Source of the DNA: Paramecium octaurelia | Taxonomy: Eukaryota; Ciliophora; Oligohymenophorea; Peniculida; Parameciidae | Length of the DNA: 64,000 bases | Direction of reading: 5' to 3' | Assembly: GCA_905182995.1 (NCBI GenBank) | Contig: CAJJDP010000088.1 | Location: forward strand, 81,381 to 145,380 | Notes under the pieces: generated by a model | The model's input: the letters and a program-made list of their open reading frames with translations, nothing else | Told to the model about the DNA's origin: nothing | Databases searched by the model: none | Part shown: piece by piece, positions 11,301 to 23,469 of the stretch | Layout: every line of letters begins with the position of its first letter | How positions within the stretch are numbered: the first letter of the stretch is position 1 | Program-made: the position numbers and the translations under genes

Positions 11301-14183
11301 TAAATAAAAGCTCAACCCTGTTATATTTATATCAGATATGTGAATTTTACTTAAATCTTCTCCTTCTAAATTTAATTTCAGTATTGATAAAAGATACATA
11401 CTATTGGATGATGTTTTAATGAAACTTTCTTCTGTGGATAATTTGATTAATTAAATAAGAACATCCTTAATTTTATTTATCGTTAAGAGCTAATCTGAAA
11501 GTAAAGCTACTGTTTCAGTATAATCATTTTAACATAAATTAAAATTATTAAATTTGCCAAGTTTCTCTTTTGATTTATCTTTTTGAAATTCACTAATTTT
11601 AATAAATACGAAATTTGCAATAAAAAAATCTTTGAATACTTTGTCTAAGAATATTTTTTTTTCTCCATCTGATTTTAATAGACAACATCTTTTTATTATT
11701 TTTATTGTTTTATTTTATTTGCCTGATTCGTTGCTTCCATTTTATTAGTTTGGTAATGCCAGATTGGTTTAAAACTCTCTTACTTTTTCCATATTTATGT
11801 TTAATGGTAAACACAAACGTTCCCATACTATTAAATAATCTTCGATATATTAATCAATAAGAGAATTAATATATTCAAATTTTGTAAGTTTAGGATTCAA
11901 AATCTATTTTATTAACATATCCCCCTGTTGTAATCTATATTTCTGATTACTTTTTGTCATTATAGAATCTAAAATTTTATCAATCTCAATTGGTTCTTCA
12001 TTTTTGGAAGAAGGCGAATTTATGTCAGATGAGGAACTACTAATACTATTTAATAGCTATTTAAATTATTTTTTCTGTTGTTCTTGATAATGAGCAATTA
12101 AATTCTTTGATGTATTGTATTCTTAGAATCTTTAAGGAGAATTTTAAGAGTTCTTCGAAGTAATTAATTTAAGCAACAATTTGAACTAATAATGAAAGGA
12201 AAAACAAGGTACAAATATGTTCTTCATCATAAAGTTTAATTATATCATGTTAAGTAACTTTTTTTAAATATTTTTTTTGGATTAGTAATTCTCCTGAGTT
12301 AATTACAATTTAAACTGCCTAATATGTTCATCGTGGATCAACATTTAGCCATCATTAAAATCGATGCTAATCATTTACTACACATTAATATTAATCTAAT
12401 TTCTGTCAATATTTTCATCCATCAGATGTCCAATACATTTTTCAATATATTCTTTCTTTTATTTTTCATTGAATTCTTTTAATTCAATTTGAATCATTCT
12501 TTAAATTAAGGGTTGATAAGCTGGCAGGTCTTACACCTATTCTCTAGTAATTAAAACGACTTTTTAATTTTCCTTTTTAACTTCACAACCAAGCATTTTC
12601 ATTATGTTTTTTTTTCTAAACCCAAAGCTCAATTAATCATAATAATCTAAAAAGATGATTAATTTTTAATCTGCATTTAAAAAGTCTTAAATTTATTACT
12701 CTATCAAGTGAAATGGTTCTAATCTTAGAGTTATTTTTAAAAGTTCAGAAAGATTCCCATTCCTCTATTCAATATCAGTTAAATCGAAATAAATTGGGAT
12801 CCAATCAGTTTTTTTCCATAAATAATCTATTATTGTCATTGTTAGAGTTGTTTTACCAGACTTAACTTTCCCAAAAATCCAATATATATCCTCTTAATTC
12901 GTTGAGAACAGATTTTTTATTATCTCTTCATCAAAAATATACTTTAAATTCGATGAAGATGTTTTGATATTAATTAAAGGAGTTATATAATCAACCTTCT
13001 ATTCTAAAATTAATTCTTTTTTTTTTTTTCGAACAATATCCAATTAGTCTTTATAATTAAATTACTATATTGAACTATCATTAGGTATATTTACAAAAGA
13101 TTCAATTACTTATTATTAATTATTATTTAAATTCCATCTTGTTCTCAATGACTTCAACTTCTGTACAGAGTCAGGAGATTAATAAACTTTGTGATTGTCA
13201 AAAAATTGTTTAATTTAATCTTAAATACTCTTATTAACGTTTTCAGTATGTTCTAGAATAAGAAAGTGATATGATAACCAAATCTAAATTTCTTTATAAC
13301 TTATGTCTTATTATTTTATGATCGAATTCAAAAAATATTCATCATCTTAAGTAAATATCTGTTTTACTTCATAAACTGTTTTTATAAAGTTTTTTAATTA
13401 ATTATATTTTTTTGTTAAACCCAACACATATACCAAATTAAGTTATGCTGCAATAAAAATTTGATAGATCTTTATCTATTTCTCTTAATCTTAATTTTTA
13501 ATAAAATCATTAACAAATTTGTCCAAAGAGATACCAAAACTGTTAGGTTAGATTAATTTATTCAGCGACATTTGATAGAAATAAAAAGTTTCATAAGGGC
13601 TAAACTTACCCTTTTGTTTTTTTAATTCCTCCCATTAATTATTATCGTATTATTCTTATTTACTGAAATCACTTAGTAGCTTATATTTTTCAATATTAGT
13701 TTCCGGTCTGTATTCATTTGCTTGTTTTAACAACTCGAAATAAAATTTAAACATTATTTTAAACCATTCAGGATCCTAAGATATTGATAAAATAGATCTA
13801 TTTATTTGAATGAGTTGATTTTTCTATATTTTTAGAAATTCCTATTTCCTCATCAATTCAAAATAAATCGATATTGTTTAGTATGTAAAAATGACACAAT
13901 TATTATCGAAATTTTTTATTAAGGGTATAAATTATTGTAATTAGTCATTCTAATGAATAGCTTCTATTACCTTCACTTTGACTTCTTCAACATTCAAAGT
14001 CCTTGGTTATTAATTCTCAGGAAGTTATTAGTAATTACTAACTCTGCCTCTGACGACCATTTTTTAGCAATTACAACAAGCACAACCTCCTCCTCGAAGA
14101 CTATTCTTTAAAATAAAGTTCTAAATATTAAGTGATTCCTCTTTTTATCTTTAGATTTATGGTAATTAATCAAAATGACTCAT
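8385..14183 (-). CDS. NACHT NTPase with pentapeptide and beta-propeller domains (STAND-like)
   Basis: A single intronless frame of 1,932 codons. The N-terminus has a Gly/Cys patch (RGGGCACCNC), then about 390 residues of helical sequence. A NACHT-type P-loop, IFGKVKSGKTTLT, lies at about residues 436-448, with a Walker B-like LIIFLDYYDQLS near 510. After a low-complexity Ser/Asn-rich linker there is a short pentapeptide-like right-handed helix near 930-985 (DLSKIHISDINITGLSF, then FNSTDLTGAKL). The last 900 residues are WD40-like blades with weak consensus (LSKDGIKYKINIW, FSLDNKK-type turns). STAND ATPases couple ligand sensing by repeats to nucleotide-driven oligomerisation; that role is inferred here. 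Frame and length are certain; the precise propeller class is not. Confidence 0.85.
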
Positions 14184-14655
14184 TTTAATGTTCAATCGAA
14201 AAAAGTTTCGAATTAATTATGATTTCTGAATATTTGAAATTATATTCTAAAGAATGATTAATTCGCGCGATTGGAATATTTTAGATAATTATTTCATTCT
14301 TTTATTTAATTATTGAACTAATAGATTTGTGATGCACTAAATTAAAAATCTTTTTCATACATATATTTATAATATAATATCAAATTTTTCAGTTTATTTT
14401 TCGATTAATTTTAGGGTCTATAAATTACACATTATTCAAAATAGGATCTTCGTTTATTGATAACCATAAGTCCATAAATTTGTAGATAATTTTTGAGATT
14501 TTTAATAGGCGAAAAAAAGATATAACAGAAAGAAATTAATTAATTAATTAGATATTTTATTATCCTGCAATGATAAAATGTTAGAGTTTTTTAATTGAAT
14601 TATAAGAGTTTGAAAAAAATTTATATTTTAAATATTCTGTTTTATTCTGAATAAA
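14184..14655. other. divergent intergenic region
   Basis: 472 bp between the start codons of the NACHT gene (-) and the RBR ligase (+). It is very A+T-rich, with a short TTAA-repeat tract near 14536, and I see no ORF of note. It should contain both promoters. Confidence 0.5.
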
Positions 14656-15572
14656 ATGGAATGCTCTATTTGTTGTGATACGACAGAACTTTTGGAATTG
14701 CAATGCAGTTGTCAGATCTGTTAATGCTGTATGCTAAAATCAATTGATGCAAAGTATTATGAAGTGATTGAGGAAATTCATTGTCCTGGTTCATGCCAAA
14801 GCAAACATACAGTAGAAGGATTGATGTAAAATTTGGGGGGATTAAACGATCTCTTGCTTGAGAAATACATAAAAACTACTTAGGATATAAGAATATGTCC
14901 TCGAAATGATTGCCAATATGGTGGAATAATAAAAAATAATTGTTAGCAATTTGAGTGTGAATGCGGATATCAATTCAAGTTAAAAGATGAGAAGTGGAAT
15001 TTAAGAAGCATCTTTTTGAATTTTATAACTATAAAGGATTGTCCGAAATGCCAAAGAAGAATTTTTAAAAATGGGGGATGCAATCATATGACATGTAAAT
15101 GTTAATATGAGTTTTGTTGGATATGTTCACAAAATTACAAAGAACACAACAAATTGATATGCTCTGCAAACATTATGGTGAAGATCTCCTTATTAATGTT
15201 TATGTTATTAAATATTGTTTATTCATTAAGATTACTTGAAAGTTTTATGACTGTAGTACTAATAATTTTAAAGTAATTATTGCAATAACATTATTTAGAC
15301 TCATTTTATTTAATGGCAGTCTATTATTCCTCTATTTGGGTATAAATGAACTATACTAAATATCAAAACTGAACTTAGAATGCTCAAAATATTATAGCAA
15401 TGGAAATGAGACATTTAAAAGAATCATAAATTAGAAGTGGATCATGTTCGTAGTACTCATGAGTTAATTTTGCCTTCTTTGTTTCTTTTTTTACTTATGC
15501 TACTAGGAACAGTATTAACTTAATTATAATAATTAGATTCATAGAAACTTACTGTCATTTCTTATTTTCTGA
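14656..15572 (+). CDS. membrane RBR-type E3 ubiquitin ligase
   Basis: 296 aa with one 26-nt intron (15273-15298). RING1 starts at once (MECSICCDTTELLELQCSC...CQCC), followed by an IBR-like cysteine cluster (CPRNDCQYGG, CECGYQFKL) and a RING2/Rcat block DCPKCQRRIFKNGGCNHMTC with downstream CQYEFCWIC. The catalytic cysteine of RING2 is expected in the HMTCKC stretch. Hydrophobic segments after RING2 (near 180-240 and 255-275) suggest membrane anchoring. RBR ligases take ubiquitin from an E2 onto the RING2 cysteine before passing it to the substrate. Typical family members carry an N-terminal partner domain that is absent here. Confidence 0.9.
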
Positions 15573-15795
15573 ACTTTCAATATTTATAGTGTTAGGAACC
15601 ACACTTTGGATAAGATCTAAGAAATGATTTAATATATATTAATTAATTGTATAAAGAATCAAGTTGAAAATATTTCTCCATTTTTTCATTAAAATATAGA
15701 CAAACTGAGTAAAGATATTAACGAAGAGAATAGAAACGGAGGATGAATGATTAGATAGATAATTTTGTACTATACTGATATGTTTTAATGAATCA

Positions 15796-16704
15796 TCATT
15801 ACTTTTCAACTTCCTAGTGATCTTTGACTTATTTTTTTTCAAGTGCTGTCAAATACAAACCATTGTCATCTGGGAGGGAGATCAATGACTTTTTGCCTTT
15901 ACCAATAGTGAAGATATTGTTGATTCTGGTGGAGAAGTGTTTTCCGTTAGAATCCTAGTGATATGTTGAAATGAATGATTACTTTAACATGGACAATATC
16001 AAATGATCCAAGATGTCTTTCTCTGTGTTGAATGAGTCCAACTCTTCCAATATTGTTACCTCCAATGATGTAACATAAATTTCCTAAAGTGAATAGTAAT
16101 TTCGTAATACCTGGTTCTTCTTTGAGGAATTCAACAACCTTTCCTGATTCTAAATCGATTTTAAGAGTGTCATTAACATGGATATCTGGATTTGGATATC
16201 TGATGGTTCTGGCATCATTGGTGACAATGTATGGGACATTGTTTGGACCAACTTTCTTTTAGGTGACTTTAACAAGCTTGAATTTAGCTTCCTCTGGTTT
16301 GATGGATTTTAAGATGAATTTGCCTTGAACATCATATAAAACTCTATAATTTTCTCTTGTCTTATCAATTGTAATGACATCTATAAGGATGATATGAAAA
16401 GGAGATACCCTATAATCCGACTGGATATCCACTATCAGTTCTCACTTTTCCATCAACCTTAATGTTGCCGTCCTTATCAGCAAGAATCATGGTAGCATCT
16501 CTAGCATACAAGGCATATTTCAATTTATGTTGCAATATGACAGAAAGTGGAATTGATTCTCTTAATTTATGAGGTCCTTATGATGGTCTTGTGGTCCAAT
16601 TTCCTCCTAATTTTGAAAGCATCCAACTTTTGGGTGCTGTGATTCTTTTCATGTGTTTCTTTGGTCCTCTTGCCTAAAATTGACATCGATATAGTTTTTA
16701 CCAT
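15796..16704 (-). CDS. RPS4: 40S ribosomal protein S4 (eS4)
   Basis: 274 aa, three introns of 28 nt each. The first intron falls directly after the ATG, so the protein begins [18 protein letters not shown], the standard eS4 start. S4-like RNA binding ([16 protein letters not shown]), KOW-like and central domains follow ([26 protein letters not shown]). The C-terminus [14 protein letters not shown] matches the eS4 signature, then a short Lys/Gln tail makes it about ten residues longer than usual. It is a structural component of the small ribosomal subunit. Its stop at 15796 lies inside a spurious antisense-free minus ORF (15639-15842) that I reject. Confidence 0.96.
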
Positions 16705-16822
16705 AATTGTTTCAAGAAAAAATTAAAATCTTTTTTAATTTATTTCAAAATGTTCGCATTATAAACTAAAACTAGGCATTGCCCTCTAAATATTATATGA
16801 TCATATATATAAATAAAGAATT

Positions 16823-17271
16823 TCATTATTTCTTCTCCTGCTCATCAGACTAATTATTGGCATCATCCACAAATTTATCAACACTTTTCCTATTAGTAGT
16901 CTAAGCGATAAAGTTAGATTTGAATCCAGCTCCTTAATTGTCATCTCCTATGTTCTTAAAAATACTAAGTGGCTTGATCCTACTTTGATTCTCAAATAGC
17001 TACAGTGGAAGCATAATTATCGTAATTTTCATTAAGTTGAAAATCCTACCATTTAGTCGGAAACTATTCAATAGACTTTATAAGTTCAGCCAACGTCACT
17101 ATAGGGTAGGGTATTTTCTAGTTTTCTAGTTTTCCTGGATTATTCTATTATTGTAGTACTTTTTTTTATTCTTAACCTCTTATTCATCTAATCCAAAATT
17201 ACTTTTGAATTGTCTTAATTTATGAGTCTAAGGTAAAAATATTCATGACCTTAGGCTATTTTATCTTTCAT
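16823..17271 (-). CDS. spliced protein of unknown function, 5' end unresolved
   Basis: From ATG at 17271 the spliced frame gives 130 aa if introns of 25 nt and 31 nt are removed. Recognisable stretches are GHEYFYLRLINQDNSKV and VTLAELIKSIEQFP, with a polar Asp/Gln-rich tail. Protein-like sequence in a compatible frame continues upstream to about 17430 across another 28-nt intron, so the true start probably lies there, but I could not find an ATG that joins cleanly. It is divergent from the gene at 17455. No family is recognised. Confidence 0.5.
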
Positions 17272-17454
17272 TCTACAAATTTATATTGTTCTCTGTTTGC
17301 ACTATTCAATCGTATTTATATTTTTTCACCTCTCTTTTCTTTACTTAATCCTCTGTCTATTTCTCACCATTCTTATCAAAACACTTAATTTCAGTTAAAT
17401 TCTCTATCAACCACCCCTCTTTTTTTACATTTTCTATTTATTTAATTAATAATT

Positions 17455-18158
17455 ATGTTTAAATTAAATCCTAAAAAGGTACTTATCAAAACACCAACTA
17501 TTTATGATTACCAGGCTAATTTGCCTGTCGAAGTAATTGTCCAATGTAAATCTAGACTAGAAAAGCAATTGTGTTGCATGTTATGAATAAGAATCCAAAG
17601 CTTAAAATAAAGGGAGGAAATTCAATGACCAATCCCTACAAAATACCATATGAATTGGCTATAGCAGATTAAATTGAATAGATGGAAAAATATAAAAATT
17701 CCATACTCTGGTCTCCTAGGATGACTCCTAAAAAATTCACTTTTGCTTTCATCTATCCAATGGGATTTGCCTTAGTCTTGCTTTGGTATATTCATAACGT
17801 TGCCATACCAAGAAGAATGGTAGAAATGAAAAGAAAATATGGTTACGTCTATCCAGAATTAGAATCGAAGGGCTGGCTAGATGGTTGGTGGGATTACGAA
17901 TAAGAAGAAACAGAACAAATATTTGATATCATCAACATGGAATTCAAAAAAACAGAAGATAAAGTTAGAAATAAGCAGTATACCGATTTCACCATTTCCG
18001 ATTTACAAAATTTCGGCAACAAGCCAACCTATGAAAATTCTGGAGAAACTTAAAATATTCTGAAATCTGGAAAATAAATCATGTAGGTCAAGGAAAAACA
18101 GAAAATCTAATCCTAATTTGAGAAGATCTTACAGTTACAAACAAAACCATCATCATGA
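17455..18158 (+). CDS. single-pass membrane protein, possibly mitochondrial
   Basis: 226 aa with one 23-nt intron (17533-17555), whose removal joins MFKLNPKKVLIKTPTIYDYQ to the rest. One clear transmembrane helix near residues 95-112 (YPMGFALVLLWYIHNVA) is followed by a basic patch (IPRRMVEMKRKYGYVYP) and an aromatic WLDGWWDYE. The Gln/Lys-rich C-terminal half looks soluble. The layout recalls small accessory subunits of ciliate respiratory complexes, but this is a guess; I do not recognise the family. It converges on the myosin gene. Confidence 0.75.
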
Positions 18159-18333
18159 TAATTCTGTCTTTATATATATATATATTTAAAAAAGTAAGCA
18201 ACTATTTTGAACTTATAATCTTAAATAATCCATAATTATAAATGTCTAAATTCTTGATATTAATAATTGTGAATTTAGTTAAAGAAACCAAATAAATGTT
18301 TGATGTTAATTAAGTTTATATAAATAATTAACA

Positions 18334-21300
18334 TCAAAACATTAAATTTAAAGAATAACTAAGGATCTGATTGATTACACATCTCTTGCCTTGGGGAAAT
18401 AAGAAGTTGAATTACTTTAATGTAATATATGACATCATATTATTTATATCAAATTATTATATCTGGAATTGAATTGCTATCAGCTAATCGCAATATTTTT
18501 AAATACTCAAGCCTATGTATTAATGGTTACAATACTTTGCCATATTTTTATCTTATAAATTATACTTCTAATTATTGATGTTATCGCCATATCTGATATA
18601 CATTTCCAATTCTGACAAAATTTACAAGTCTTCAGCCTTTAATTGAATTTTGTTTCTTTTTACATCAAAGACCATTTAATAAAAGACAAGGTCAAGGATA
18701 TCCTAATCTTATTTATTGAATTAAAAAAACTCTTTGATAGTCAGATAGATTTCAAATCTTTTATTCAACTTATACACATTGTTGTTAATTTCTTCTTGAA
18801 ATTCAAGTTTATTGAGAATGTCAAAGAAATTTGCAGATTCATCGAGCCAAGAGGTATTGTAGATGTTGTCGAATTTGGTATGCACTACAATTAATCCAAA
18901 GTGATTCCAATTGTTTTATTAACCTACATAATTACATGCACTTCTAATAACCGATTTCACACTGTAATGATGATCTACTTCAACCCATATAGGAGTGTCA
19001 CTATGAATAAATAATTTCACTATAGATTGTTTACATTCAAACATCAATTAGATTTCATCTGCTTTTGGAAGATATTTCCTAGGACATAATGGTATTTTTA
19101 TTTCATTTTTGAACACCTGTTCATTAGTATTGAGAGCAAGATTCTTAATTAATTACTTACAGTACTTGTAAATCTCAGGGTCCTTAAATAGTTTATTTTC
19201 TGGATTCTCAATTTTGTCCACTAAATACTAAATATATGGAATGGGATGATAATATGGTATACAATGAGTAATGACAATACATAATCTCAATAGATGATGC
19301 AAATGTTCTTTTTTATTCCCTTCAATTTATTTAAATATCTACAACAGAATCTCTTCTCTGTTTTCTTGATTGCATTCATAATCTTCTTAGTTGCTGAATC
19401 TCCTCCCAGCAGTCTCTAATTGGATTGACTTTTTTAAAGCATCAATATCAATTGTTTTAGCTTTCAGCAGACTCTTTGGAGCTGGAGGTAATTCAATCTA
19501 TGCGTCATTCCCAATCAATGCACATAAGATTTTCTCTAGATGCTACTTTGCTGATTGACGAGATCTCTTCATATGGGCAAATTTGGTAATACTCCGAAAC
19601 ACATTCAGAGCAGTAGTTTCATTTTATAGCTTGGTCAATGGGTGCTTTAGATTTTCACTTTAGCATTTCATAATTTTTTGAACTTATTTCCCTTCGTGAT
19701 TTAACACTTGTTAACAATAATCATAATATTTGTGCTTCTCCATCCTAGCCATAAATTCCTTATCCAAAAAGAAACTCAAATTCTTGTCTGGAGCTGATCT
19801 AATGTCCAAGATTCTTTTATTCAATTAGCAATTGTCATATATTATATATGGTTATGATTTTGGATTCTGGATCAGTCTCTGTATTATGAAGGTCTTTTTA
19901 ATTTCTGATTTCTTCTACTATTCTATCTATTCTTGTTAGAGTTATTTCAAAAAGCTCATCTCCTCATCCTTAATCCTCTGTTGAATGGCCAACTTCTATT
20001 TTACAAACTTCTCATATTCACACTTTATCATCACTTATGGTGTTGCCCCAAAATATATTTTGAACCCCTGAGCCTCTATCTATTCTAGTAATTCCCTCTT
20101 TCTTTATTTTTATTTCCAGTACTCTGTCTTGTCTTCCAACATCTCAAAAGCACAATAATCAGAAACATCCCCCATCTTCATCTATTTATACTTCTCTTTT
20201 GAGTCATCACTAAGCATTTCAAATGAATCCAAATCTGAATGAATTTAGTTCGATATTAATTTAGCCTTAATGATTCTTCTATGAACTTGCTTCTATTCAT
20301 CATCAAGGTAAGAATAAGCATTTGCTTGATAGTCTAACAATTGATCCTCATCTAATAATTTGTAAGCCTCGTAATCCGAAAACTCCTCCTTCTTCAAGTT
20401 CTCCTTCTCCTATTCATAAACATTAATCTTTTCTTGCAGCAATTGCTATTTCTATTGTAAAGTATTAACGTCCTCCCAATCATAAACCTGAAGTTCCTTC
20501 AATTGTTGATCTCTAACAGTCTTATCCTTCAATAACATATATGCCAAAGACACCTTACCATAGACAGCATCCTTATTCTGCAATAATCTAAATGCCACAC
20601 TACAATTAGGATGCAAATGATTTTCAAATAAGATGGGGTTTATGATGTTTTTTAAAAGAATCTACATCTTTTCCTTCTACTTTCTCTCATTCTTCTTCTC
20701 AATGGTCAAGGCCCTATAAGCCAAAGAGTCTAAATCATAACAAAAGTTGCCGATATCATTCATAACTTTCTTCCTTTGATAATAATCATTTAATCGTTGT
20801 CTTCTTTAATTCCATTGGTTCTCATTTAAAAGATTAAAAGCAATAGAATCCAATAAATCATATCTAACCAATCCCAATTCATCCAGTCTTTATTAGGCTT
20901 ATAATCTTAATTGGTACAATTCTTCGTATTTTTTAGGATTAGCCATTTATTTGGCAATCCCACTCTGACCATCCTTTTTTAATTAAAGATACTAATTAAC
21001 ATCGTCAATGGAAAGATATGCCTCGATATCTGATATATCCTTACACAATCTTAATTTTTCCTTGTACTTAATATAGGTGTCTTTATTATTATCCAGCAAT
21101 TGAAATGATTCAGGATCTGATACTTCCACATCAACACCAAATCTGGCCTTACTTTACAAGAGCTGTAATGGTTTAAATTTTGCCTTCTCTTTTTTATATT
21201 TCTCTTTTTATATTGGCACCAACAAAAGAAATGCCTCTTAATCTGATAAAGGATCATCCACCAAGAATCTTTTTTTCTAAATTTGCCTTGGCCTTTATTA

Positions 21301-23469
21301 AACTAAATATTGTCTCCTGTTTTGTTACTATTATTCACTTAATAATGACAAAGCAACATTCTTTTAATTTTATAATTTTTTCTTCTTGTATTCGTTCTAT
21401 TATCCAATCGTTAATTATTTGAATGCCTCTAAATCACTTAAGAATGGCTCCAATTAATCATAGTACTTCTATTTAAAATCTTTTATTTTATTTAGTCTTC
21501 TTTATTATTTAATTTTCAATTATTGATTTTGATCCAACAATCTATATGCAACTTACGTTTGATTTTGCTTTTTCATAATCAAGTACTGAAATTTCTATTC
21601 CTAAGTCAATAACTAAAAAGATTCAGGATCAGATGCTTCGTTCGATATAACCTCCAATTCCTTCAATTATTACTCTATCTTCTTTTTATTTATGATATCC
21701 TTCCTCTATATCTATTACTCTTGAGTCAATAGACTATAGGCTACATCTGAAACTTCTTCATAAATTTAACCATTTATTAAACTATGTTATTTCTTTTTGA
21801 TATGTTCCTTCTTTAACTTTTTATATTCTTCTAATTAATGTTTATCTAGTAGCACATAAGATTCATCATCCGAAACTTCAATTATAATTTCCTCTTCTTT
21901 TTCTTCTCTTACTTGAGATTAGCTCTATTTTCTAATTTCATTTTCTATCTGTGCCAGCTCACTCTCAGATATGACCTATTATTCAGTTGATTTGGTCTTT
22001 GCAATTTTCTTAACACAAGCCAATATTACTTTCCTAAATTACCTAATTCTATATGCTCGTTAAATAATTTTAGCAAAAACACTTAGTTTTAAATTGTGAT
22101 TACACAACAACTTATTCAAATTTTCAATGGCTTCTTTTTTGAAATAAACTTAAGACTGTCCAAATAATAACCCCTTTGATTATGTCAATCGCTTACATAT
22201 TTCAGTGACTAAGGCTTTCATGTCTTAATTGCTATTGATGTGCTTTTAAAGAGAAATCTTTCTATTGAACACATCAAGATGATGATATCTTGAATAAAAG
22301 TCATTAAATGTTAATCGATAGGGATAACTATTCTTAAAGAACTTAATTGAGTCAAAGATTCTAAATTGAACTAAATCCTGTTTATTTTGAATGACCCTTA
22401 TGAATAGCATCTGAGTATCCTTGGTCATTATGTTGTTCAGTTTACTGATATTGGAGGGTATCTACACTTTACTTTCTAGCTCCTCCAATACGGATAAATT
22501 GTCTTCAAATGAGATCTGCTTATATAATTCATGCAATTGATCTTGGATTAATTAGTTCTAACAATTCTTAAACACGCTCTAGATGTATATTTATTCAATC
22601 TTTTCTTAGATGTACTCCGACAACTGATCTGACTTTCCTGGATACTCCAATATGCTGATCATTTATATGTTGTCATTCAGTTGAATCAGACCGTTGATTA
22701 TCAGGATTATCTTTTCAAACATATTCTAAAATTGTTTTGCATTCTCGATTTTCTCACTTTGGATTAATTTAAGAAGCTCTGCATTTTGTAATTCTTCCCA
22801 TTTTTGCGTGAAGAATTACGCATTCTAATACTCAGCCAAATTGACATAATACGATTGAAATAGAAGTCCAATCAGTCTTCTTTATTTATAAATGAATCTA
22901 TAATTAATCACTCCTTGTGTATGGCCATTGTTGTCTGTTATAAATGATTTTATTAGGTTGTAATACATGATTGTGTCTTTATTCAGAAAATTCATCATAT
23001 CATTAATAATTGATGTTTTGCCATATCCTTTGTTTCCCGTTACAATAATCTGTGAATTTTTGCCTATATCTAAATTTTGATACGCATAAAATAACGTTGA
23101 AAATATGTGAGGTGGTATGGAACTCACAATCAACCTCTCATCGATATATTTTTTATATTGCACAAAATCTGCTAAAGAAGTATTTACACTTTACAAGAGG
23201 ATCTACCTGTCTAGATAAATTGTATTTTTTATTTTAAATAAGACTTCTGGTTCACTTATATGTGGCAATTCAGTTAGATCTATAGCTTTGCTATTACTTG
23301 CTCTTAAAATCTAATTAACAGGTACATCTATAGTTTTGTTGTCTGCCAAAATTACTCTAGCAACACTCCTTTAATTGAGCAACTTTTAGATGTGTCCTCT
23401 TGAATATTCCTCATCAATCGAAACCCAACAAAATGCCCCATCGAGCATCCATGCAGTGTTGGTGTACAT
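18334..23469 (-). CDS. MyTH4-FERM myosin with degenerate, shortened motor
   Basis: An intronless frame of 1,711 codons. The P-loop is GNKGYGKT (residues 145-152), preceded by the myosin-like ERLIVSSIPPHIFSTLFYAY. Switch I is reduced to a DNNGHTQGV-like piece and switch II to LEYPGKS instead of DxxGFE. The converter is clear: RIFDSIKFFKNSYPYRL then FNDFYSRY near 365-400. Only about 235 residues separate P-loop and converter, against about 500 normally. An IQ motif follows (KIIQRAYRIRQFRKVI, about 460). Residues 530-1110 are about 17 degenerate repeats with core SDxESYxLL. A MyTH4-like domain lies at about 1290-1430 and a FERM-like region after it (LVFYQMVFDV...YIRYGD). Actin-based motility is doubtful; a membrane-cytoskeleton linker is more likely. 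The FERM F3 lobe looks short, so a 3' intron may be missed. Confidence 0.82.
20110..21885 (-). repeat. about 17 degenerate 35-45-aa repeats inside the myosin gene
   Basis: Each unit has a core S-D-x-[ED]-[SA]-[FY]-x-L-L followed by a Lys/Gln/Tyr-rich helix. Examples: VSDDESYVLLD, ASDPESFQLL, LSDLEAFKQL, VSDPESFQLLD, ISDIEAYLSI, FSDYEAYKLLD, HSDLDSFEML, VSDYCAFEML. Divergence between copies is high at DNA level, so the array is old. It does not match a repeat family I know. Confidence 0.75.

Noticed and set aside
15639-15842. Minus-strand ORF of 67 codons
   Set aside because: It overlaps the 3' part of the eS4 gene in another frame; the eS4 frame is conserved, this one is low-complexity.
18172-18185. 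TA dinucleotide run
   Set aside because: A short simple repeat in A+T-rich spacer, not a telomere or origin signal.
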